31,026 nucleotides of DNA, from assembly GCA_016550425.1 (NCBI GenBank), contig JABXGS010000129.1, positions 1 through 31,026 on the forward strand, in the 5' to 3' direction. Below are positions 1 to 8,070 of this stretch, in pieces. Each line of letters opens with the position of its first letter. Position 1 is the first letter of the stretch. This DNA is from an archaeon (GTDB lineage Archaea; Asgardarchaeota; Hermodarchaeia; Hermodarchaeales; Hermodarchaeaceae). Both the position numbers and the translations under genes were made by a program. The notes under the pieces were generated by a model. The model was given only the letters and a program-made list of their open reading frames with translations. It did no database searches and was not told the DNA's origin.

Positions 1-2
1 TT

Positions 3-212
3 AAGACCTATAAGAATGAAGAAGGCGATTTCACGCTCGAAATCGATTATGATAAATGCACGGGGGCAGCGGTTTGTAAAGACGTGTGTCCCTCAGATGT
101 CTTTGAAATCGTTGATGGCAAGGCCACCGCACCGCATATTGATGCCTGTGTTGAATGCTGTGCATGCGTGCAAAATTGCCCTGAAAGCGCAATCACCCAT
201 TCATCCTGCTAA
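3..212 (+). CDS. Ferredoxin, C-terminal part (5' end outside window)
   Basis: Read by hand: the frame is open from the window edge and gives 69 residues ending at TAA. It carries two ferredoxin-type cysteine clusters. The second is complete, C49-x2-C52-x2-C55-x3-C59-P (within CVECCACVQNCPE). The first is C19-x2-A22-x2-C25-x3-C29-P, so the usual second cysteine is alanine. In known 7Fe ferredoxins loss of that cysteine goes with a 3Fe-4S cluster, so one 4Fe-4S and one 3Fe-4S centre is likely (inference). It would be a soluble cytoplasmic electron carrier, or the C-terminal domain of a longer oxidoreductase subunit, since the start is not visible. A separate frame giving a 70-residue product over 16-228 lacks any cysteine pattern and is a shadow. 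Confidence 0.85.
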   Translation, partial: KTYKNEEGDFTLEIDYDKCTGAAVCKDVCPSDVFEIVDGKATAPHIDACVECCACVQNCPESAITHSSC

Positions 213-365
213 TCTTGATGATACTTAGGTGTGATCTTGTTAAATCTAGATACAGATTGTGCCATGGTGCTATTAGCTTCCAAATTTCACATCCCACATG
301 TTCTCTTAATTTAGAGGTGAGATGTTGAACTGTCCTTAGTGATGTTCAAGTAGGTGTGGGGCTCT

Positions 366-381
366 GCAAAATACTATAAAG
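366..381 (+). promoter_or_regulatory. Archaeal BRE/TATA promoter
   Basis: An A-rich BRE-like stretch (GCAAAATA) runs directly into a TATA box (CTATAAAG). Transcription would begin about 26 bases downstream, near 404, giving a leader of roughly 36 bases before the ATG at 441. It also argues against a GTG start at 354, which lies upstream of the TATA box. Confidence 0.45.
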
Positions 382-440
382 GAACTCATGCACAGTTTCT
401 ATACTCGCGTCACGGATTCTGTTTTGTAAAGGGAAATCCA

Positions 441-1715
441 ATGTCATGGAGAAAGAAAAAGAAGAAGGATAAGAAAAAGCAGGAACCCGAGACGCTAAAA
501 GACAAAGCGCGTCAGATTCTTCAAGAAGCTACTGAACTTGCTCAAAAGCTTGAAGAAAAGGATCAAGAATTGGCAAAGGCGGATATATGCTCAGCGCATG
601 CCTCCATGGAACTGTGTGATGAAGCACTAGTATTAGCAAAGGGGGTACGTCCCGGTAATCCTCGATGGCGAGCCCTTATGATTGTGGGTAAATCCTTGGG
701 ACGTTGTAAAGATTCTGATGAAGCTGTTAAAATCGCCCTAAACCTCAAAGATGAAGAAGATCGTGATTATATTCTTGATGGAATCGCTCGCTCTTTGGCT
801 CATGGCCAGGAAGTCGATAAAGCCCTAGAAGTTGTTGAGAAAATTGAGAGCAAGGCTCGAAGATTACATTCTCAAGCTGCAGTGGCAGAATCCTTAGCCA
901 TTAGTGGTCAGATTCGGGCTGCTGTGCAAGTTGCTGAAAAACTAGGAGACCCAGATAAAGCTGGGCGCGTATTAAGTAGTGCTATCGTGACGATGGCTAA
1001 GGATAATCGGATATCTGATTCGATGGATCTACTTTCCAATATTGAGGATGAGGGATGGAAACCTGAGGCATTAGGTGAGGTTTGTGCTGCACTAGCCCGG
1101 ATGCGGGATTTACCCAAAGCTCTTGAATTGTATGGGGAAGTTATTAGTGAAGACCATCAAACCGTTGTTCTCGCCCCTCTCATTGGTGCCTTGGTCGATG
1201 AGGAAAAAGAATCAATGGCACTAGCATTGATTGGCAATATCGAAAATCGCTTTGCGCGAGCGATTCTCATCGCAAAAGTTGTAGGGGAGTTAGTAGAAAA
1301 CCAACAAATCAAGAAAGCGATTAACGTTACCGAGAAGCTTGACGAGGATGTACCTCCTGATGCCTTAATTGAGGTCGCTCGTGGCTTTGCAGAACTTGGA
1401 GAAGTAAAACAAGCTACTCAAATGGCAATGCGGCTCGAAGTGAAAGGTTCACGAATTGCAGCACTCACTGAAATTGCTCATGTTCTCACAAAAAAAGAGC
1501 GTTACGATGATGCATTAGAAGTCACCAAGGAATTGGAAAGGAAAAAAGCGCGGAGCGTCGAGCAATTAAAAATTATTAAGGCAATGGCTGAAAACGGTCA
1601 CGCGGCAAAAGCGCTAAATCTCACTAAAGAGATTGAGAGCCCTCTTTACCAAATTTATGGATTAAACCGAGTTGCAGTCGCAATAACTGGCCATGTTTTC
1701 GAAGAATACGTCTAA
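441..1715 (+). CDS. TPR-like alpha-helical repeat protein
   Basis: A 424-residue protein. The N-terminus is a very basic lysine run (MSWRKKKKKDKKKQ) followed by about eleven degenerate helical repeats of 33-36 residues, with a pattern like A-x3-LA-x2-G-x4-A-x3-A-x2-L, resembling TPR or related solenoids. No enzymatic motif, signal peptide or membrane segment is visible. It is probably a cytoplasmic protein-binding scaffold; the basic tail could contact nucleic acid or acidic lipid (inference). The frame stays open upstream to a GTG at 354, but the ATG at 441 is preferred because a TATA box lies between the two and the repeats do not extend upstream. The gene converges on the MFS gene with only three bases between them. 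Confidence 0.7.
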   Translation: MSWRKKKKKDKKKQEPETLKDKARQILQEATELAQKLEEKDQELAKADICSAHASMELCDEALVLAKGVRPGNPRWRALMIVGKSLGRCKDSDEAVKIALNLKDEEDRDYILDGIARSLAHGQEVDKALEVVEKIESKARRLHSQAAVAESLAISGQIRAAVQVAEKLGDPDKAGRVLSSAIVTMAKDNRISDSMDLLSNIEDEGWKPEALGEVCAALARMRDLPKALELYGEVISEDHQTVVLAPLIGALVDEEKESMALALIGNIENRFARAILIAKVVGELVENQQIKKAINVTEKLDEDVPPDALIEVARGFAELGEVKQATQMAMRLEVKGSRIAALTEIAHVLTKKERYDDALEVTKELERKKARSVEQLKIIKAMAENGHAAKALNLTKEIESPLYQIYGLNRVAVAITGHVFEEYV

Positions 1716-1718
1716 AAG

Positions 1719-2951
1719 TTAGATTCCCTGATGAATCTCTTCAAAAGGGATCGGTGCTGATTTTTCTTCTTGTGTCGCAATTTTCTTTTCATGTTTTTTA
1801 GCGCGATGAAGGAAGATTATGATCGACAACGGTATAGGGAAAAAGGCAGCTGTAAGCAATAGCGGTAACCCAGGAGAAATCGCGAAAGTTAACCCCCCAA
1901 TAATCGGTGAAAGTGGAGATAATGATCTCCCGATAAGATTGTATGCAGCAAGGGCATCGGGTAACTGACCACGGGGAATATTATGCGAAAGAACAGCTGA
2001 AACAAGGGAGAAGCAATGCACAAACCCGTAAAGGACATACAGGAAGGGTAGTAAGGCTATCGTGGGATTCATGACGAGGAGTCCATAAAATCCTAGAACG
2101 CCTATGACGGGAAATGTTAAGGCCCCTATGTAGGACCAGCGGTCACCAACCCATCCCATCACAGGTCCTAGCACCGATCCGGATGCATTTGCGATGGAGC
2201 CTAGTGCGCCTATTTGCGCTTCAGTTAATCCCCACCTATCAAAGAGGAATAAGGGCACAAACATGTTTGCAATCCAAAATAATGTAGAAATGGAAAACCA
2301 AAATACTGTGACGAAGATAAAAACACGGTTCTTCAAGAATTTCCAGCTTCGTTGTTCAACTCTTTCCTTCCGGGTAGTAGCGATTGGAGAAATAGGTAGG
2401 ACCAAGACAGTGCTCACAACAAATAGAATAAACGCAATTAGAAAAACTAGCGAGTAACCAAATGCAGTAATAATAATTCCTCCCAAAACAGGGCTAGGAA
2501 TCCCACCCAATGCGATTGATGCAGCAGATCCGCCAAAAGCTCGACCCCTTCGACCACCACCTGACAAGCTAGTGATGTATGCTCCGATGGGAGCTGCAGC
2601 TAGCATGCTTGCACCTTCTAAGAAGGCACCAATCAACACCACCTGCCAAGTTACTGCAAACAAATAGATGAGTGGGGCTGGAATAATTACTAGCCAGCCG
2701 AGAATCATTGCTCGTTTTTCACCAAGTCTTGCAGTTAAAATTCCGCCAAGACCTGTAAATAACAACACGCTCAACAGAAATACCGTCGACCAGTATCCAA
2801 CCTGTACTGAATTAGCTCCGAGCTCTTCGCGCATGAATAAACCAATAAAATTACTATACAGATAGACACCAAAAATCCACGTCATATTTGCTGAAAGGAG
2901 GAGCACATAACTCCGGCGCGGGTGTTGGATTCTGGATTCCCCGGCTTCCAT
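1719..2951 (-). CDS. MFS transporter
   Basis: 410 residues with about twelve hydrophobic helices and a short basic cytoplasmic tail (HRAKKHEKK). The loop after helix 2 has the MFS-like signature GILTARLGEKRAM, and a second half-repeat (GWVGDRWSYIG) follows helix 8, so this is a full-length major facilitator superfamily permease of the inner membrane. The substrate cannot be told from sequence; the general look is that of sugar or drug-efflux carriers. A GGTG stretch lies about nine bases before the ATG, inside a short inverted repeat described separately. It is the first gene of the minus-strand block and is not obviously co-transcribed with the coiled-coil gene upstream, which ends 75 bases away. 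Confidence 0.85.
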   Translation of the reverse strand: MEAGESRIQHPRRSYVLLLSANMTWIFGVYLYSNFIGLFMREELGANSVQVGYWSTVFLLSVLLFTGLGGILTARLGEKRAMILGWLVIIPAPLIYLFAVTWQVVLIGAFLEGASMLAAAPIGAYITSLSGGGRRGRAFGGSAASIALGGIPSPVLGGIIITAFGYSLVFLIAFILFVVSTVLVLPISPIATTRKERVEQRSWKFLKNRVFIFVTVFWFSISTLFWIANMFVPLFLFDRWGLTEAQIGALGSIANASGSVLGPVMGWVGDRWSYIGALTFPVIGVLGFYGLLVMNPTIALLPFLYVLYGFVHCFSLVSAVLSHNIPRGQLPDALAAYNLIGRSLSPLSPIIGGLTFAISPGLPLLLTAAFFPIPLSIIIFLHRAKKHEKKIATQEEKSAPIPFEEIHQGI

Positions 2952-2952
2952 G

Positions 2953-2975
2953 ACGGTTCACACCGTTTGATCAAA
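2953..2975. promoter_or_regulatory. Palindromic pair overlapping the MFS ribosome binding site
   Basis: Two abutting symmetric elements lie just upstream of the MFS start: an inverted repeat ACGGT-tcac-ACCGT (2953-2966) and a perfect 10-base palindrome TTTGATCAAA (2966-2975). The first contains the GGTG that would serve as Shine-Dalgarno. It could be an operator or a hairpin masking the ribosome binding site. The elements are short enough to be chance. Confidence 0.3.
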
Positions 2976-3026
2976 TACACGCTCCACTGAACTCTTTGTT
3001 TAAATAATTAACCGCAAAAATGACCT

Positions 3027-4253
3027 TTACGAGTGACGCTCATGATTCAAATTTTGCAGTTTGGAAAGATCATGAAGTGCTGTTCGAAGCTTCACTAGAT
3101 TTGAGACCATTAATTTCTCATGTTTCTCCCATTTACTGAGTCGTGATTGGTTGATTTCCTGGTACAATTCAATTGCTTTGCTTTGTAAGAATTTACCTAG
3201 TTCTCCGACAGTAGTTTTCAAACTGGGCATTTGAGGAATAAGCCTTTGCTCCAAATCTTCAAGCAGTGCGAGACTGTGTGTAACTCCAATCAAGAGTTGA
3301 TGGGCGTCTAATTTGTTTGGAATAAATCCTTCAATTTCTTCTGGCTCAGCTTGGATGTATTCAAGCCACCATTTCTCAGCTGTTCCTTCATAACTAAGCA
3401 TCATCCGAATCGTGGACAATTCCGCTTGGCGAAGATAGTAATCGGCTTGGTTTCGGGATTCTACAAATATCTGAAAGCTTTGGGTAAGCTGATTTAGCTC
3501 GTTCACAGTTTTTCGGGCTTCTCTCACAAATTGCCCCATGGTTTTTGGATCGTCCAAGGTGTCATCATCAAGTTGAATCATTTGACGCCATCCAGCGAAA
3601 ATATGTAAAAGAGCAGCCAAGTTGTGAAGAAAGTTCTCCTGATCAGGGGCATTATAAGTTGCTGCCAATAATTGTTGCATTTGTTGAAGTAATTTTTTGT
3701 AATCGACTTTTTTAATTCGTTTTAGCCGAAGTTCAAATTTTTGCAAAACAGGGCTTTCTAATCGTTGGATGAATTCATCTAAGTTCACAAGTTGGTCTAA
3801 AATTTCTCGGGTTTCTCGAATATACTCAAGAAAATCATTCGTGGCATTATTTACTACAAGTCGGACATATCCCTCATCGAGTTTTCGTCCTCTCAGATAA
3901 TCGTTAACCACATCGGGACCTTTAGTCAGGAGTTGGATGTTTTCATCTTTAAATTCCAAGTTGTCTACCAAATCAAGAAACCAGGTCCGCCATCGTTCGA
4001 TATTGGCTAACATCTGATCGATTTTTGACAAACTCACAAATAGGTTTGATAACCACCATTTCTCTGCTCGGGCTAATCGAATAAAAATTGGTTCATCACT
4101 TTGCCCTATTTGTTCAGGGGGTAGTAGCGCTTCCATCTTTGTGATATTCGATGGAGAATATAACTCAGCGTAAAATGTCTTCATGCTCTGGAGATAAGTT
4201 AGCAGAGCCTCTTGAACATTTTTCGTTTTGGTGGCTACCGCTGTATCGCTCAT
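3027..4253 (-). CDS. Coiled-coil / helical protein of unknown function
   Basis: 408 residues, almost entirely predicted helix, rich in Leu, Glu, Gln and Lys, with heptad-like stretches such as LKRIKKVDYKKLLQQMQQLL and no membrane segment, cysteine cluster or nucleotide-binding motif. I do not recognise the family. Two similar-looking segments (an AEKWWL motif occurs near residues 71 and 302) suggest an internal duplication of a helical bundle. The ATG at 4253 is preferred because GGCGGGGAAGAA sits directly before it; the frame extends nine codons further to 4280, but those codons (GSGGEE) are this purine-rich ribosome-binding stretch. The DMT carrier gene ends 56 bases upstream, so the two may be co-transcribed. 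Confidence 0.7.
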   Translation of the reverse strand: MSDTAVATKTKNVQEALLTYLQSMKTFYAELYSPSNITKMEALLPPEQIGQSDEPIFIRLARAEKWWLSNLFVSLSKIDQMLANIERWRTWFLDLVDNLEFKDENIQLLTKGPDVVNDYLRGRKLDEGYVRLVVNNATNDFLEYIRETREILDQLVNLDEFIQRLESPVLQKFELRLKRIKKVDYKKLLQQMQQLLAATYNAPDQENFLHNLAALLHIFAGWRQMIQLDDDTLDDPKTMGQFVREARKTVNELNQLTQSFQIFVESRNQADYYLRQAELSTIRMMLSYEGTAEKWWLEYIQAEPEEIEGFIPNKLDAHQLLIGVTHSLALLEDLEQRLIPQMPSLKTTVGELGKFLQSKAIELYQEINQSRLSKWEKHEKLMVSNLVKLRTALHDLSKLQNLNHERHS

Positions 4254-4309
4254 TTCTTCCCCGCCAGAGCCGTTAAACAATATTAGTCACACCCAAATAA
4301 GACTCTTTC

Positions 4310-5269
4310 TTAGGCTGATTGACCCTCATTTTTTCGGGTGCGAAGTAACGGGATAAGCATAGCTGAAATCATTACCAGGATGATTCCCAACCAGTCAACT
4401 GGTGTCGGGATTTCGCCAAGAAAGATGAAAGCGAGTATGGCAATTTGAGCTAGCATGGTACTATTGATGATAGTAGTCTCTAGTGCACTGAGTTTTTGCA
4501 TGGCTTTATTCCATAAAGTGAAGGCTAACGCGGTATTAACAATCGCCAACCAAAGAATTGTAATTACTCCCCATGGTGAAAGAATGATTGCTGGCGTTGT
4601 GATGAATCCGGCAACTATCAAGAACACAGCTCCAATTGCCATACTAATTGCTGTCACGACAAGAGCTGACACTTCAAGTGAACGGTTTATACCTCGACCA
4701 ATTATGGCTGAAAATGCATTTGCGACTAGACTCACGATCACAACTACAATGCCCAACAGGGAGCTGGTGATGATATCGATGGGCCAAAAATAGAAGTATG
4801 CTCCTAGCAAGGCAACAAGCACTAAGGCAATCTGTTTAGGATTTGGTTTTTCTTGCAAGAAAAAGAACGCAAAAATAACAACAAGGATTGTCGTGAAATT
4901 GAGGATGAAACTGACCGTGAGTGCCGGGAGAAGTGCTAATCCAATGAACTGCGTGCCCATCGTTATCGTGTAGTAAATAAGGCCATAGAGGGTTAAGCGG
5001 TACCACCAACTCCTGGATAGAGCTTTGACTTCTTGTCGGTGCGAGGGGATTAGGAGTACAGCAGCCAAGAGAATAATTGCAGCTATGGTGTATCGTAATC
5101 CTGCAAAAATTAACGGTGGAATTTCAGCAAGGCCGAATTTGATGATAACAAATGAAGACGACCAAAGTATTGTGACGAAAAAGGCGGTAATTACTGCTAA
5201 AAGGTGTGATTTATCAAATCGACCTTTTACATCGGAAGACTCTATTGAATTTGGCAAAAGAAATCCCAC
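4310..5269 (-). CDS. EamA/DMT family transporter
   Basis: 319 residues forming about ten transmembrane helices in two EamA repeats, as in drug/metabolite transporters. The opening helix LLAVITAFFVTILWSSSFVI with the W-[SG]-S-[SN]-F motif and the following R-Y-T/R-F-like segment (AGLRYTIAA) are typical, as is the second-repeat LWNKAMQKLSALET ending in a last helix and basic tail. Members export amino acids, purines or other small metabolites; the substrate is unknown here. The start is GTG at 5269 with GGTGAGG about ten bases upstream. About 30 residues precede the first helix. Length is normal for the family (about 300). Confidence 0.85.
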   Translation of the reverse strand: MGFLLPNSIESSDVKGRFDKSHLLAVITAFFVTILWSSSFVIIKFGLAEIPPLIFAGLRYTIAAIILLAAVLLIPSHRQEVKALSRSWWYRLTLYGLIYYTITMGTQFIGLALLPALTVSFILNFTTILVVIFAFFFLQEKPNPKQIALVLVALLGAYFYFWPIDIITSSLLGIVVVIVSLVANAFSAIIGRGINRSLEVSALVVTAISMAIGAVFLIVAGFITTPAIILSPWGVITILWLAIVNTALAFTLWNKAMQKLSALETTIINSTMLAQIAILAFIFLGEIPTPVDWLGIILVMISAMLIPLLRTRKNEGQSA

Positions 5270-5350
5270 GCTTCATTGTCCTCACCATTTGAGTTGCTGA
5301 TAAAAAAGGTTTCTTCGAAACCATACAAATTTGGGGTGAAAATAGGGGGG

Positions 5351-5938
5351 TTAGCTGTTTTTCAGGATATTAACAACCATGCTTTGTAGTGCCTGTTCAA
5401 AATGAGGATCCTTCTCTTGTGATATTTCGATGTAAGGAATTCCTAGGTGTTTCGCAAGTTGTTTGGCTTCCCGCTTGGTAACACGCCGTTGCTTCCTTGA
5501 CTCTTGTCTGGTTCCAACTAAAATGGAGGGTACAATGCCTAATACTCTACGAACTTCATCAACCCAGTTGATGATATTATCGAAAGAGGCTTTGTCCGTC
5601 AGACTAAATACGTACACGACGCCTGCGCCGCCTCGAATTAGTCGACGTCGAAGGTCAGCTAAATTCGGCGAATCAGTTAAATTCCAAATCTGTAACTGGA
5701 CGCGTACGGGATCCAAATTAAATTGCCGTGCACCAAAGGAGCTGCCTAATTTGGTGCGAAATCCGTCTATGTAGACACCATCTGAGACGCTGCACATGAG
5801 TCCAGTCTTACCAACGCCTTCATCGCCAACGAAGAGGATTTTCAAAGCCCACTTGATATTGGACAGTGGTTGAGTGTTATCTAGTTTTTGAGGTAAGTCC
5901 AAGGGTGAAATCCTCCGTGGCTGAGGGATGACATCCAT
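5351..5938 (-). CDS. Ras-like small GTPase with degenerate motifs
   Basis: 195 residues from the ATG at 5938 (the frame extends to a TTG at 5977). The fold is Ras/Rab-like: beta-1 and a good P-loop (G38DEGVGKTG), then beta-3 ending IWNLTDSP where DTAGQE is expected, a helix RRRLIRGGAGVVYVFSLTD typical of Rab proteins (cf. Y-V-x-D), a fourth motif TRQES in place of NKxD, and EIS in place of SAK. The switch I threonine also appears to be replaced (FRTKLGSSF). Nucleotide binding may persist through the P-loop, but hydrolysis and guanine specificity look impaired. No C-terminal cysteine for lipid attachment. A TATA-like TTTATA lies at 6004-6010. It follows the two large receptors on the same strand. 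Confidence 0.85.
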   Translation of the reverse strand: MDVIPQPRRISPLDLPQKLDNTQPLSNIKWALKILFVGDEGVGKTGLMCSVSDGVYIDGFRTKLGSSFGARQFNLDPVRVQLQIWNLTDSPNLADLRRRLIRGGAGVVYVFSLTDKASFDNIINWVDEVRRVLGIVPSILVGTRQESRKQRRVTKREAKQLAKHLGIPYIEISQEKDPHFEQALQSMVVNILKNS

Positions 5939-6003
5939 CACATTTAGCGTTATCGCTTTGGATTTGGAATGGAACAAACAATCACAAACTGAGAATCTAT
6001 TCG

Positions 6004-6010
6004 TATAAAT
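6004..6010 (-). promoter_or_regulatory. TATA-like box upstream of the degenerate GTPase
   Basis: On the minus strand ATTTATA lies 27 bases before the TTG at 5977 and about 66 before the ATG at 5938. A start of transcription near 5980 would leave a leader of about 40 bases before the ATG. It suggests the GTPase can be transcribed independently of the upstream receptor genes. Confidence 0.3.
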
Positions 6011-6061
6011 CTATAGAATCCGTACTACAAATGGTGGTTCTTTCCAGTTTGTCTGTATCAG

Positions 6062-8056
6062 TTATTTTCGACGTTTCCGTTTGGGTGTGAGCTTTGCGAT
6101 TGCTTCGTCGATGCTTTCTTTCACGGTTTGCTCGTCTTCTTTTTTCGCTGCTTGTTGAAGTGGTCGAAGGCCTTTACTTGAACCGATTTCTCCAAGGGCC
6201 CAAGCTGCACCTCCACGGACTAGACCATCTTCATCCTTGAGGGCTCGAATAAGGGCACTAGTAGCACGTGGGTCACCAATCCGACCCAAACTAACGGCGG
6301 CTCGCCAGCGAACATAGCTATCTTCGTCTTTAAGAGCCACAATGAGGGGCTCTATTCCTGCGTCTCCAACTTGTCCTAACGCATCAGTCGCTCCGCGCCG
6401 AGATTCGATATCACCCTCTTGGAGGACTTGAAGAAGTGGATCAACAGCAGCAGCTCCGATACGGGCAGCTTCATTCCATTGGCTCTGAGCGATGAAGTGT
6501 TGCACTTTCTCTGTATCGGTAACTCCCCATTCGGTGGTTTCATCCAAGGAAGCACCGCAGTACACGCAGCTGCGCCATTTAGGACTAACAGGAGAGGCAC
6601 ATTTCGGACAACGGTTTTCACCTTTGATACGTTCAGTTTCTTCTTCCCGAACTGATTCGACCATAGAGGCGAAAGCCCGTGTGAGCTGACCAATTTCGTC
6701 TTTTTTACTGAGGAGTTCTGGATCCAGCTCTACTCCCGCAAGAATATCTTTCCGGGCTTTATCGGTTGAAAGGCTAACCGCGAGGTCTGTGAGACGGCTT
6801 ATCGGCTTTACGATGTAAAACGCAATCAAGGATCCAATCGCGAGTGAAGCAGCCAATGTAATGACCATCAAAATAATTACTTGAAGCGCAGTAGTGAAAG
6901 TCGCATTCGCCATTCGAAACTGCAATGGAGCAACTGACGCTACTGCTTCTGCTTCAGGCACAATAACTAGACAGATGTAATCACCCTTTTCGACGGGAGT
7001 ATACGCTAGATAACGATGTTGACCATCGCGCGTGTAAGAAAGAATCCCTGATTCTCCTGAGGTCAACTCGGTAATTTGACTACTAGACAATGCCGAACTC
7101 CCACCGGAATTGATTTCCACTTCATTAAGGAGAGGTAAAGGCTCTGTTGGATCAGTGGGAATGAATTCAGGATGTGCTATAACCAAGGATGTTGATGTGA
7201 TCAAGGATGCATACCCGGTATCCAAGATTTGGAAGTCAAGGATCTTATTAACAATATCTTGAATGGAGATATCACCACAAATTGCTCCCATGAGGGTGCC
7301 ATTGGGATAATAGACGGCGCGTCCAATCGTGATGAGGGGAACACCATCGATTTCATCAAAATAAGGCTCAGTGAATACGATGTCACCTTGGCCCGTAATG
7401 ACTTCTTGATACCAAGGCTGAGTTGTAGGATAATAGGGATCACTCATCCTTTCAGCGAAAGTTCCCCCAACTACGCTTCCAGGATAATTGATGAAGAGAT
7501 TGCTTCCAGCAAAAGCAATGTAAAGCCAGCGAAAATCAGGCGCATTGGCATGAATGGTTTGGAAAATATAATCCATGGACGCAACACTTTCAATGGTCTG
7601 GTTTAATTCAGAGCTCCGCTGCAAGTAGTTGTTGTGGTTGGATCCAGGGAAATAGTAACTAGCATAGCTCCATGATAGCCAGACCTGGTATGAAGCATCA
7701 TAAAAGGTGTCAGTAGGAACAAGACCAGTAGTCCGGTTGTACTCAAAGAACCAATCATAATAGACATCTCGAGGACCATACCGAGACCCATTGAGGATAT
7801 GTTCGAGTTCGTTAGCCATCATCAGAACCATGGATTCTGCATTATCGAATTTTTGGTTGATGATGCTCGCGATTTGTCCCGATTGACTTTGAAGGTTTGT
7901 CCGGATTTGCGTTTGGAGGGCATCAGAAGACTGATCGTAAGTGGTGGTGCCAATCAAGTCCGTAAATCCTATTGAAAGGAAACCGATGACGCTGATGAAG
8001 AGTAAAGCTAACAGGACGTAACTGATGATTACATTGGTTCGGATACTTCGTGCCAT
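6062..8056 (-). CDS. Membrane receptor: dCache, HAMP, zinc ribbon, HEAT repeats
   Basis: 664 residues. Order: N-terminal membrane helix (about 10-30); extracellular double-Cache sensor (about 40-375) with family-like PWYQEVITGQGDIVF and GRAVYYPNGTLMGAICGDIS; second membrane helix (about 390-415); HAMP linker beginning IVKPISRLTD and ending DEIGQLTRAFASMV; zinc ribbon with C483-x2-C486 and C497-x2-C500; four or so HEAT-like repeats (about 535-655, e.g. ALKDEDSYVRWRAAVSLGRIGD); a basic tail KRKRRK. There is no kinase, cyclase or methyl-accepting domain, so output is presumably protein binding. Start ATG 8056 with GGAG in the spacer; a GTG lies one codon earlier. It follows the VWA receptor by 14 bases, so the two form an operon. 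Several N-x-S/T sites suit an exposed archaeal glycoprotein. Confidence 0.9.
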   Translation of the reverse strand: MARSIRTNVIISYVLLALLFISVIGFLSIGFTDLIGTTTYDQSSDALQTQIRTNLQSQSGQIASIINQKFDNAESMVLMMANELEHILNGSRYGPRDVYYDWFFEYNRTTGLVPTDTFYDASYQVWLSWSYASYYFPGSNHNNYLQRSSELNQTIESVASMDYIFQTIHANAPDFRWLYIAFAGSNLFINYPGSVVGGTFAERMSDPYYPTTQPWYQEVITGQGDIVFTEPYFDEIDGVPLITIGRAVYYPNGTLMGAICGDISIQDIVNKILDFQILDTGYASLITSTSLVIAHPEFIPTDPTEPLPLLNEVEINSGGSSALSSSQITELTSGESGILSYTRDGQHRYLAYTPVEKGDYICLVIVPEAEAVASVAPLQFRMANATFTTALQVIILMVITLAASLAIGSLIAFYIVKPISRLTDLAVSLSTDKARKDILAGVELDPELLSKKDEIGQLTRAFASMVESVREEETERIKGENRCPKCASPVSPKWRSCVYCGASLDETTEWGVTDTEKVQHFIAQSQWNEAARIGAAAVDPLLQVLQEGDIESRRGATDALGQVGDAGIEPLIVALKDEDSYVRWRAAVSLGRIGDPRATSALIRALKDEDGLVRGGAAWALGEIGSSKGLRPLQQAAKKEDEQTVKESIDEAIAKLTPKRKRRK

Positions 8057-8070
8057 CACATTTCCACTCC

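Noticed and set aside
16..228. 70-codon frame over the ferredoxin
   Set aside because: It is out of frame with the clear two-cluster ferredoxin reading at 3-212 and has no domain-like sequence of its own.
354..440. GTG-initiated extension of the repeat protein
   Set aside because: The BRE/TATA element lies inside it and the added residues do not resemble the repeats; ATG 441 fits better.
6376..6693. 105-codon frame inside the HEAT receptor
   Set aside because: Overlaps the zinc-ribbon/HEAT region in another frame and has no recognisable domain; coding signal belongs to the receptor.
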